Shown here: one piece after another, positions 27,098 to 34,750 of the stretch | Layout: each line of letters starts with the position of its first letter | How positions within the stretch are numbered: the first letter of the stretch is position 1 | Assembly: GCA_903835065.1 (NCBI GenBank) | Contig: CAILLO010000025.1 | Span: forward strand, 1 to 64,000 | Direction of reading: 5' to 3' | DNA length: 64,000 bases | DNA from: an uncultured Eubacteriales bacterium | GTDB taxonomy: Bacteria > Bacillota > Clostridia > Saccharofermentanales > UBA5734 | Program-made: the position numbers and the translations under genes | The notes under the pieces: model-generated | The model's database searches: none | Seen by the model: only the letters and a program-made list of their open reading frames with translations | What the model was told of the DNA's origin: nothing

Positions 27098-28319
27098 GCC
27101 TCCCGCCGACATACACGTCGACGACGTGCCATTCCGCATTGAAGACGGCGAGGTCGGCGAGGCACCCCTCCCCGATCCGCCCGAGGTCCTTGCGGCCGAG
27201 CAGTTCGGCGGGCGTGGTCGCGAGCATGCGGGCCACGTCGACGAGCGGGATGCCGGCGGCCAGCAGGGCGGTTCGCAGCAGGCGGTCGCCGGTCGCGACG
27301 CTGCCGGCGAAGGCCGAGCGGTCGGGCAGCCAGGCGACGCCGTCGTAGACCTGGACCTCCTGGCCCCCCTTGAGGCCGCCGAGGCGGTAGGTCCCGTCGG
27401 GCATGCCGGCGGCGCGCATCGAGTCGGTGACGAGGCAGACGCGGCCCGCGCCCTTGATCTTCCAGATCATCTTCAGCATCAGCGGCGGCAGGTGGATGCC
27501 GTCCCCGATCGTCTCGACGTACATGCCGTCGAGCAGATAGGCCGCCTCGACGATGCCGCCGCGGCGGTAGCCGTCGATGCGGCGCACGGTCGACATGGCC
27601 GAGTAGAGGTGCGTCGTCGATGCGAAGCCGCTCTCGTACGCGGCGATCGCGTCCTCCATGAGCGCGTCCGAGTGGGCGATCGAGGGCAGCACGCCACGCG
27701 CCCGGATCGTCTTCGCGAACTCGCGGGCGCCTTCCACTTCGGGGGCGGCGCTCCAGCGGAGGATGTCGGGGCAGCGGTCGAGCACCGCGAGGTACTCGTC
27801 GGGGTCGGGCCTGCGGATGTGGGCGGGGTCCTGGGCGCCGCGCTGGCTCATCGCGAAGTACGGGCCCTCGAGGTGGAGTCCCAGCAGGCGGGCGCCGGCG
27901 GACGCGCCGTTCCCTGCCGCGTGGGCAGCGTCGGAGGCGCGCTTGGCGGCGCTGAAGACGTCGAGCGACTCGAGCAGGGATTCCCGCGTGCTCGCGAGCG
28001 TCGTCGGCAGGACGGTCGTCGTGCCGTGCGCGGCGTGCATGCGCGCGGCGCCGACGAAGGCGTCGACCGTGCCGTCCATGAAGTCGTGGCCGCCGCCGCC
28101 GTGGGAGTGGATCTCGACGAAGCCGGGCAGCACGGTCGCGCCGCACAGGTCGCGCACGTCGGCCGCGCCGTCCGCGAAGCCGTCCGGGAGGCGTCCGTCG
28201 CCGGGCGCCTCCAGCACGCGGGCGATGCGGCCGTCCGCAAGGCAGAGGGTCGCGTCCTCGAGGACGCGGTCCGGAAGCACGGTGCGGGCGTGGCGCAGGA
28301 CCCGGCGGTCGTTCGGCAT
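27081..28319 (-). CDS. nagA: N-acetylglucosamine-6-phosphate deacetylase
   Basis: A 412-residue amidohydrolase-superfamily enzyme that turns GlcNAc-6-P into GlcN-6-P and acetate. Metal and catalytic motifs are present: GFVEIHSHGGGG, LHLEGPYF, SIAHSDA, TTHLYSAM and LVTDSM (catalytic Asp). Length is slightly above the usual 380-400. The ATG has GAGGAG upstream. It is the last gene of the long leftward glycan operon and matches the GH20 hexosaminidase upstream. The next enzyme, NagB, exists in this window only as a remnant (47323-47651). Confidence 0.93.
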   Translation of the reverse strand: MPNDRRVLRHARTVLPDRVLEDATLCLADGRIARVLEAPGDGRLPDGFADGAADVRDLCGATVLPGFVEIHSHGGGGHDFMDGTVDAFVGAARMHAAHGTTTVLPTTLASTRESLLESLDVFSAAKRASDAAHAAGNGASAGARLLGLHLEGPYFAMSQRGAQDPAHIRRPDPDEYLAVLDRCPDILRWSAAPEVEGAREFAKTIRARGVLPSIAHSDALMEDAIAAYESGFASTTHLYSAMSTVRRIDGYRRGGIVEAAYLLDGMYVETIGDGIHLPPLMLKMIWKIKGAGRVCLVTDSMRAAGMPDGTYRLGGLKGGQEVQVYDGVAWLPDRSAFAGSVATGDRLLRTALLAAGIPLVDVARMLATTPAELLGRKDLGRIGEGCLADLAVFNAEWHVVDVYVGGRLMDRL

Positions 28320-28335
28320 GTCGTCTCCTCTTCCC

Positions 28336-29562
28336 TTACGGGAGAAGTTCGTCGATGCGCACGGGGCGCTTCTCGCGGATGCTGATGTTGCCGGCGACGC
28401 CGACGAGGATCGAGCGGGCGCCGTCGCCGCTGTTGGCGGCGTGCTTGAGCGGGTCGGCCATGCCGCCGCGGAAGGTCATCTCGAGCAGGCGCTGGTCGCC
28501 GCCGCCGTGTCCGCCGCTGGCTTCGGGGACCTTGATCGTGATCTCCTCGTTGCGGCGGTTGTAGAGGCGCAGGCGCCACACGGACTGCTTCGCGAACGCG
28601 CCGACGCTGCCGTGGAAGTCCTCGGCCTCGAGGCGGCCCTCGGTGCCGTTGATCACGAGGCGGAAGCCCTCGTACGGCGCATAGGCGGTCAGCGTGTAGC
28701 TCATCAGCGCGCCGCGCTTGTACTTGACCTGGACGCTCATCGTGTCCTCGATGTCGATCTTCTCGTCGTACACGCAGCCGTCGCGGTGGTAGCCGTCTTC
28801 CTTCTCGTTGTCGAGGTAGTATTCGATCATCACGGGCTCGGTCCGCATGTCCCAGTAGAAGGCGCATTCCTTCGCGTGTGCGCAGCCGAGGCAGCGCTCG
28901 CCGCGGAACGGGCCGTTCTTGCCGTAGTAGCGCAGGTCGCCGAACGCGTTGACGACTTCCGGCTGGTCGTCGATCCACCAGTTGACGAGGTCGAAGTGGT
29001 GCGTGGACTTGTGGACGAGCAGGCCGCCGGAGTTCTTCTTCTGGCGGTGCCAGCGGCGGAAGTAGTCCGCGCCGTGGCTCGTGTCGAGCATCCACTCGAA
29101 GTGGACGGACAGCGGGGTGCCGATCCGGCCTTCCTTGATCAGCTCGCGGATGCGCGTGTTGAAGGGGGCGAACCGGTAGTTGAACGTGACGGTGACCTTG
29201 CGTCCGCTGCGCTTCTCGGCGGCGAGGATCTCCTTGGCCTTGTCCTGGTCGATGGTCATCGGCTTCTCGGTGACGACGTCGCAGCCGTAGTCGAGCGAGC
29301 GGATGATGTACTCGTGGTGGTAGCGGTCGACCGTCGTGACGATCACGAGGTCGGGCTTCGCGGTCTTCATCATCGCGTCGAAATCAGCGAACACCGGGAC
29401 GTCGATGCCGCACTTGCGGCCCAGCAGGCGGCAGCGCCCCTGGTTCACGTCGTAGACGCCGACGAACTCGACGACGTCCTGGAAATCCCTGGCGAGCGGC
29501 TCCGCGTACATGATCACGGCGCGCGCGCTGGCCCCTGCGAATGCGATCCTCTTCCTAGCCAT
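28336..29562 (-). CDS. Gfo/Idh/MocA-family oxidoreductase
   Basis: A 408-residue NAD(P)-dependent oxidoreductase with an N-terminal Rossmann region (RIAFAGASARAVIM) and the family signature VTEKPMTIDQDKAKEIL. HKSTHHFDLVNWW supplies the typical active-site histidines. The C-terminal beta-sheet domain contains four cysteines in ECAFYW/GCAHAKEC-like order (28845-28900), unusual for the family. The substrate is probably a sugar or inositol-like compound from the glycan. The ATG has AGGAGG upstream. A TAGAAT box (29594-29589) lies in the 63-bp gap before it, possibly an internal promoter. Confidence 0.88.
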   Translation of the reverse strand: MARKRIAFAGASARAVIMYAEPLARDFQDVVEFVGVYDVNQGRCRLLGRKCGIDVPVFADFDAMMKTAKPDLVIVTTVDRYHHEYIIRSLDYGCDVVTEKPMTIDQDKAKEILAAEKRSGRKVTVTFNYRFAPFNTRIRELIKEGRIGTPLSVHFEWMLDTSHGADYFRRWHRQKKNSGGLLVHKSTHHFDLVNWWIDDQPEVVNAFGDLRYYGKNGPFRGERCLGCAHAKECAFYWDMRTEPVMIEYYLDNEKEDGYHRDGCVYDEKIDIEDTMSVQVKYKRGALMSYTLTAYAPYEGFRLVINGTEGRLEAEDFHGSVGAFAKQSVWRLRLYNRRNEEITIKVPEASGGHGGGDQRLLEMTFRGGMADPLKHAANSGDGARSILVGVAGNISIREKRPVRIDELLP

Positions 29563-29625
29563 TCCCTCGATCCTCCTGATCCTTCTTCATTCTACCCTTG
29601 CGGGCGTTGCGGCGGTATGGATTCC

Positions 29626-31632
29626 CTACAGTTCCTCGGGGGCGTAGGGCTTCATCGTGACGAGCGCCTGCAGCTGGCGGTCCTTGTCGAGCAGGTCGGC
29701 GAAGCCCTCCATGTAGCGGACGGCGGCCGGGTCGAACCGGAACTCCAGGTGCGTCGGCAACGCCTCCTTAACCGAGGTGCGGCCCAGCAGCTCCGTCGCG
29801 ACGGCCTTGACGCGGTCCCATTCCGCCAGCGTCGCGCGCAGCTCTGCGGCGGCGGCGCGGCGGGCGGGGGCCTCGTCCGGCAGCGGGTACTTCAGCAGCC
29901 GGACGGCCTCGCCCAGCGCGAGACCCATGCGGCACTTGAGGTGCTGCGAGTCCGCGGCCATCCCGAGCAGCGCGTAGACGTCCGGGTGGCCCTTCACGCG
30001 GGGGGCGGCCTCGTCCAGGATCTTCCGCGCCTCGAGGGCGTCGGCCAGCGACTTCCTCATCTGCTTGTCCGCGCCGTCGGCGAACTCCTGCTCGGTGTAG
30101 TGCTTGAGCAGCATGGAGAAGTCCTTCCCGCTCCAGTCGAAGCGGTCCAGCCAGTCGGGCATCCAGCCCTCGCCGATCTCGTTGTAGGGAGCCGACCAGA
30201 ACTGGTTCTGCATCTCCTTCTTGCGCAGCGTGGTCTCGGACAGGAGCTGGAAGTAGCGGTCGGTGCCCGCGATCGCGGTGCCGAACCAGATGCGCGAGAA
30301 GGTCTCCGTGAAGCGAGCCTGGTCGGCGTCGAGGCTCCAGGCGAGGTGAGCGCCGTAGGCCAGGGCGACGAGGCCGGACTCGATGGGCGTGAGCTTGGAC
30401 CAGTTGGTGACGATGGTGCCGGCGAGCTGCGCGCGGCGCACCTCGGAGGCCATCAGCGAGTTGTTGCGCATGGCCTTCTTGTAGAGGAACATGTGGTCGC
30501 TGCAGCGCGCGAAGAACGCCGCGGGGCCGGCGATCACGGTGCGGCCGGGGCGCAGGAAGGACTCGAGGACGTAGGGGCGCCAGTCGACCATGTCGTAGTT
30601 CCAGAAGTGGATCGCGACGTCCGGGTCGATCACGTCGAGGATGTCGGGGTGGTCCTCGCAGATGTCGCCCCAGACGATGGGCGTCACGCCCTGCGCCCGC
30701 AGCGCCCGCGAGACGGCGTTGACGTGGTCGCCGTACAGCGCCCCCATCCCCTGCTCCGCGACCTTCTTCCTGCATCGCGGGCACACGCCGAGCCGGCGGG
30801 ACTCGTCGCCGCCGATGTGGAACATCTTCGGGCGGAAGGCATCGAGGACCTCCTGGATCAGGTCGAGGTAGAACGCGCGCGCGTCATCGTTGGTCGGGCA
30901 GTACTGCTGCGTCGTCCGGGGCATCTCGCGCAGGTGGGCGTATTCGCGGTGGCGCAGGACGTGGTAGGCGTGTCCGAGGCTCTGGACGAGCGGGATGACC
31001 TGCACGTACAGGCGTTCGCACAGTAGGCGGAGCTCCTCGATCTGCGCCGGCGTGAAGGCGTTGGCGTTGCCGATCTTCGGGTGGCGGCGGTACGGGAACA
31101 TGCCCTCGAATTCGATCAGCACGGCGTTCATCTTGAGGTGCGCGAAGTCCTCGACCATGGTGAGCAGGGTCGCGAAATCGGGGCCCAGCATGGGCATCCA
31201 GGGCTCGACGACGTGGTAGCAGACGTTGAAGCCGCGCAGCTTCTGGTCCGGCCAGTCCTCGACGAGATAGGGCGGATGCTCGCCCTCGGGCAGCGTGGCG
31301 AGCATCTGCGCCGCGGTCTGGCAGGCGTAGAAGCGGGCGGCGTCGGAGTCGGCGCCGATGCGGACGAGGCCGTCGGACAGCTGGAGACGGTAGCCCTCCT
31401 CGCGGTCGAAGCCCTCGGGGACGCGCTCGCCGAGCGTGCGGGCGAAGGCGTCGAGGCCGACCGACTCGAACGCCAGACCGAAGCGGGCGCGGACGGCATC
31501 GGGGCCCTCCGCGAGCGTTCGGGCGACGTCCTTCGGCAGCAGGTCCGCCGCCCAGGTGCGGCGCGCGCCGGCTCCGTCGCGGAGCACGAGGCGCTGCGGG
31601 GCGGGACTCAGGTGAAATCGTTCGTGGACCAT
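29626..31632 (-). CDS. GH20 beta-N-acetylhexosaminidase
   Basis: A 668-residue cytoplasmic glycosidase expected to release terminal GlcNAc or GalNAc from imported oligosaccharides. Residues 1-125 form the small GH20b-like domain (LVRIGADSDAARFYACQT). The barrel starts at about 132 (KLRGFNVCYH). The catalytic Asp-Glu pair of substrate-assisted GH20 enzymes is D276-E277 in MFHIGGDES. A cysteine pair (VCPRCRKK) follows at once. About 170 C-terminal residues are helical. The ATG has AGAGGTG upstream. It sits five bases after a URO-D gene and shares the operon with nagA. Confidence 0.92.
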   Translation of the reverse strand: MVHERFHLSPAPQRLVLRDGAGARRTWAADLLPKDVARTLAEGPDAVRARFGLAFESVGLDAFARTLGERVPEGFDREEGYRLQLSDGLVRIGADSDAARFYACQTAAQMLATLPEGEHPPYLVEDWPDQKLRGFNVCYHVVEPWMPMLGPDFATLLTMVEDFAHLKMNAVLIEFEGMFPYRRHPKIGNANAFTPAQIEELRLLCERLYVQVIPLVQSLGHAYHVLRHREYAHLREMPRTTQQYCPTNDDARAFYLDLIQEVLDAFRPKMFHIGGDESRRLGVCPRCRKKVAEQGMGALYGDHVNAVSRALRAQGVTPIVWGDICEDHPDILDVIDPDVAIHFWNYDMVDWRPYVLESFLRPGRTVIAGPAAFFARCSDHMFLYKKAMRNNSLMASEVRRAQLAGTIVTNWSKLTPIESGLVALAYGAHLAWSLDADQARFTETFSRIWFGTAIAGTDRYFQLLSETTLRKKEMQNQFWSAPYNEIGEGWMPDWLDRFDWSGKDFSMLLKHYTEQEFADGADKQMRKSLADALEARKILDEAAPRVKGHPDVYALLGMAADSQHLKCRMGLALGEAVRLLKYPLPDEAPARRAAAAELRATLAEWDRVKAVATELLGRTSVKEALPTHLEFRFDPAAVRYMEGFADLLDKDRQLQALVTMKPYAPEEL

Positions 31633-31637
31633 GCGGG

Positions 31638-32738
31638 TCACCTCTTTCCTTCTTGCGGGCCACCGGGCGGCGCGGGCGGGTCGGACGGGTCGTCGGGCAG
31701 CGGGTAGACGCCCTCCCGGACGAACACACCGCGGCCCCAGTCGGCCCACTCCTGCTTCACGTCGACCGAGGCCCAGTCGGTGTAGTCGGCGCCGATGTAG
31801 CCGCCGCCCTTCGCGCCGAACGCGCGGATCATCCTCCGCGCCTCGGCCTCGATCCGGGCGCGGTCGCCGGTGGGCATCACGTGCTGGATGTCGACCGGAC
31901 ACCAGAAGGCCACGCGGCCGCCGTACTTGCGGGACAGGGTCTCGACGCCCACGAGGGTCGGCTGGTCGAACTGGAGGACGTCGACGCCGGCCTCGATCCA
32001 GTCCTCGATGATCTCGTCCACGAAGCCGCAGGAATGGACGAGAAAGTGCATGCCGTGGGAATGCGCGCGGTCGGCCACCGCGGCGAAGGCGGGCTTGAAG
32101 AGCCGGCGCCAGCGGTCGGGCGCGACGAGCAGCGCGGTCTGCGTGCCCCAGTCCTCGCCGGCGTAGACGCCGTCCGCGCCGAGCGCGGCGTACGCGTCGA
32201 CGATGCCGAGCAGCAGCGGGACGATGCGGTCGCGCAGGGCGACGACGTTCTCCTCCTCGAGCATCACGTCGGTGAGGAAGCCCTCCATGCCGCGCATCAG
32301 GCGCATGATGGAGAACGGCATCCCGGGCAGCATGCCCATCCGGTACAGGTCGGGCTTCCGGGCGATTGCGGCGGCGATCTCCTCCCGTCCCTCCCCTTCG
32401 AACGACGGCAGGACGTAGTCCTCGAGGGCCTCCCAGCCCTCCTCGATCACGCCGAGGATGCACTCGCCCTTCGTCCGCTCCTCGAGACGGCCCCAGACGT
32501 TGCCGAACACGTCCTGGCGGACCTGCCCGTGGAAGCGGGGCACCTTGGCGAGCAGCTCCGGGTCGCGTCCGAAGTTCCAGTACCCGGGATCCTGGTAGAC
32601 CGGGTGATGCATCCGGAACGATGGCAGGACGAGGATGTCGTCGGGCCACCCGTCGGCCAGCAGGCGCAGGCCGATGCGGGGCGGGTCGCGGAACTCGACC
32701 GCCCGTCGGACGATCTCGCGCGGCGTCATCTCCCCCAT
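31638..32738 (-). CDS. URO-D-family protein with MtaA-like zinc motif (copy 1)
   Basis: A 366-residue protein of the uroporphyrinogen decarboxylase/methyltransferase fold. It keeps the H-x-C...C zinc set of corrinoid methyltransferases such as MtaA: His235 and Cys237 in FLVHSCGFVDE, and Cys280 in AFWCPVDIQHV. VYAGEDWGTQTALL is another family motif. Haem synthesis is unlikely: other haem genes are absent and the neighbours are a hexosaminidase and an SIS enzyme. The C-terminal 20 residues are Pro-rich. A methyl-transfer role on methylated sugars is only a hypothesis. The ATG is 11 bases after GGAGGAG. Confidence 0.82.
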   Translation of the reverse strand: MGEMTPREIVRRAVEFRDPPRIGLRLLADGWPDDILVLPSFRMHHPVYQDPGYWNFGRDPELLAKVPRFHGQVRQDVFGNVWGRLEERTKGECILGVIEEGWEALEDYVLPSFEGEGREEIAAAIARKPDLYRMGMLPGMPFSIMRLMRGMEGFLTDVMLEEENVVALRDRIVPLLLGIVDAYAALGADGVYAGEDWGTQTALLVAPDRWRRLFKPAFAAVADRAHSHGMHFLVHSCGFVDEIIEDWIEAGVDVLQFDQPTLVGVETLSRKYGGRVAFWCPVDIQHVMPTGDRARIEAEARRMIRAFGAKGGGYIGADYTDWASVDVKQEWADWGRGVFVREGVYPLPDDPSDPPAPPGGPQEGKR

Positions 32739-32741
32739 CGC

Positions 32742-33788
32742 CTAGAACTCCTCCTTCGTGACCTTGGACGACCAGCGGAAGACGCCGGGCGTGAAGCCCC
32801 GCTCCTTCGCGAAGTGCGCGGCGTGCAGCTGGACCGGCAGGATCTCGAGCAGCGGCGAAAGGAGTCCGGGCACGGCGGGTAGCGTCACCACGAGGGGCGG
32901 GCGGCCGCCTTCCGGCGTCTGGAACGTCCGGTCGGTCACGAGGACGCAGCGGCCCCCGCAGGCGGAGATGCGGCGGGCGAGCCCGTGGCCGAGCGCGGCG
33001 GCGGGGCCGTCGGGCGCGAACACGATGCCGCGGAAGGTCTCGTCGACCATCTCGATCGGCCCGTGGCGGAATTCGCCGCCGTCGAAGTCGACCGCGGGAA
33101 ACTTGGCGACTTCGCGGTAGAACAGCGCGCCCGCCTGGACGGACGACAGCGAATACCCGCGACCGATCAGGCTGATCGAGGCCGGGCCGTCGAAATAGCG
33201 AGAAATGCGCTCCGCGAGGTCGGCGTTCTCTGCGAGGAAGCGGTCCATCCCGTCGAGCGCGACGTGCACCGCCCGCTCGGCGCCGGCGTCGAACGAGCCG
33301 GCGAGGTGCTGGGCGAGGACGTCGAGGAGCAGCACGGACGCGAGGTACGTGCGCGTCGTCACGGAGACCTCGGGCCGCACGTGCAGGAATAGCGGGAAGT
33401 CGGCGCGCCGGGCGAGCGCGCTGCCGGGGAAGTCGGTGACGCCGACGACGAGGCAGCCCTCCGGCACGCGGTCGAGCAGCTGGACGACCTCGGTGCTCTC
33501 GCCGGACTGGGAGACCAGCACCAGCAGCGTGCGGTCGTCGAGCAGCGCGGTCTCGTAGTGCAGCAGCTCGCCGCACGACAGGACCGTGCAGGAGTAGCCG
33601 GCGGACTCGAGGACGATCGCGGCGCCGCGCCCGCAGAAGTGCGAGCTGCCCATGCCGGTGAACACGACCTTGCGGCGGCCGGTCGCGGAGATCCGCTCCG
33701 CCGCGGACCGCACGTCCGGAAGGAAGGCGGCGAGCGCGCCGCGCAGGTCGGACGGCTGGTCGAGGACGTCCTGCAGGTAGTCGTTCAC
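32742..33788 (-). CDS. Double-SIS protein, GlmS-isomerase-like; candidate GlcN-6-P deaminase (NagB-II type)
   Basis: A 348-residue protein with two SIS domains and no glutaminase domain. Motifs: TGMGSSHFCGRGAA and SQSGESTEVVQLL in domain 1; IGRGYSLSSVQAGALFYREV and GGEFRHGPIEMV in domain 2, the latter as in the GlmS isomerase domain. AgaS and NagB-II proteins have this size and layout and deaminate amino-sugar phosphates. With NagA in the same operon and nagB decayed at 47323, a NagB-II role is attractive but unproven. The start is GTG at 33788, overlapping the upstream URO-D stop as GTGA. Confidence 0.82.
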   Translation of the reverse strand: MNDYLQDVLDQPSDLRGALAAFLPDVRSAAERISATGRRKVVFTGMGSSHFCGRGAAIVLESAGYSCTVLSCGELLHYETALLDDRTLLVLVSQSGESTEVVQLLDRVPEGCLVVGVTDFPGSALARRADFPLFLHVRPEVSVTTRTYLASVLLLDVLAQHLAGSFDAGAERAVHVALDGMDRFLAENADLAERISRYFDGPASISLIGRGYSLSSVQAGALFYREVAKFPAVDFDGGEFRHGPIEMVDETFRGIVFAPDGPAAALGHGLARRISACGGRCVLVTDRTFQTPEGGRPPLVVTLPAVPGLLSPLLEILPVQLHAAHFAKERGFTPGVFRWSSKVTKEEF

Positions 33789-34750
33789 GCGAGCCTCCCG
33801 GCCTTGAGATCTTCGAAGGCCTCCGTGATCGCCTCGTAGTTCGCGGCGCTCATGCCGATGCTGGAATATTCCTCGATATACCCGAAGTAGCCGCCCTCAG
33901 GCCCGCCGAGCGTCTCGTACAGGCGCTTCACGTAGGCGCGGATCTCGTCGCGGTTCCCGTGGATGGCGACGGTCTGGTGGTCGACGGGGCAGTTGAAGCA
34001 CACGCGTCCCTTGAACGTCGCGAGGGCCTCGATGCCGAAGATGTCGGGCTGGTTGAGGTTCAGCACGTCGGCGCCGATCTCGACGAGGTCCGGCAGGATC
34101 TCCGAGATCTGGCCGCAGCAGTGGAAGTAGACGTGCTTGCCGGCGGCGTGCACGCGCGCGAACTGCCGCTCGTAGCGCGGCTTGATGAACTCGCGCCACA
34201 GCGCGGGCGACATCAGCAGGCTCTGCTGCGAGCCGAAGTCGTCGCCGTAGTAGATCGCGTCGACGCCGTGCGCGAGGAAGTGGTCCGCGATGCGCGACTC
34301 GTACGCGAAGACCATGTCCAGTAGGCGCTCGAAGTTCTCGGGCTCCAGGACCATGTCCACCATGGTGTTCTCGAATCCGCGGATGAAGGTCACGATGTTG
34401 AAGCCGGTGATCACGAGGTCGCCGATCAGGTACTTGTCCCGGTTCTTCCCGATCAGCGCCGGCAACGCCTCGAAGCGGCCGGGCGCGTCCGGGTCGGGCG
34501 GGACGAAGGCATCGAAGTCGTCCCAGCTCTTCAGCGGGTGGTCCTTGGGCTGGCCCATCGTGCCGTCGATCTTCTCCCAGACATAGCCCCATTCGGTGAC
34601 CTCGGGGTCCGGGTCGTGGAACGAGTCGGCCTTGCCGAACGGCAGCAGGACGACGTCCGAGAGCTCCTTGTCCTTGTTGAAGTAGAGCAGCGGCACCCGG
34701 TCGGGGCTCGCGAAGTCGATCGTGCGGCACACGCGTTCCTTGCTGGTCAT
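33785..34750 (-). CDS. URO-D-family protein with MtaA-like zinc motif (copy 2)
   Basis: A 321-residue paralogue of the protein at 31638. It has YGDDFGSQQSLLMSP in the position of EDWGTQ, and zinc-motif residues His210 and Cys212 in VYFHCCGQISEIL with Cys254 in VCFNCPVDHQTV. These fit the H-x-C...C metal site of methyltransferase-type members rather than decarboxylases. Translation is coupled on both sides: ATGA with the GH38 stop and GTGA with the SIS start. The strict coupling implies a job in the glycan pathway. No corrinoid protein or partner methyltransferase is visible nearby. Confidence 0.83.
   Translation of the reverse strand: MTSKERVCRTIDFASPDRVPLLYFNKDKELSDVVLLPFGKADSFHDPDPEVTEWGYVWEKIDGTMGQPKDHPLKSWDDFDAFVPPDPDAPGRFEALPALIGKNRDKYLIGDLVITGFNIVTFIRGFENTMVDMVLEPENFERLLDMVFAYESRIADHFLAHGVDAIYYGDDFGSQQSLLMSPALWREFIKPRYERQFARVHAAGKHVYFHCCGQISEILPDLVEIGADVLNLNQPDIFGIEALATFKGRVCFNCPVDHQTVAIHGNRDEIRAYVKRLYETLGGPEGGYFGYIEEYSSIGMSAANYEAITEAFEDLKAGRLA

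Noticed and set aside
31638-34750. Calling the URO-D proteins HemE
   Set aside because: No other tetrapyrrole gene is present. Two copies carry methyltransferase-type H-x-C...C motifs and all are embedded in sugar operons.
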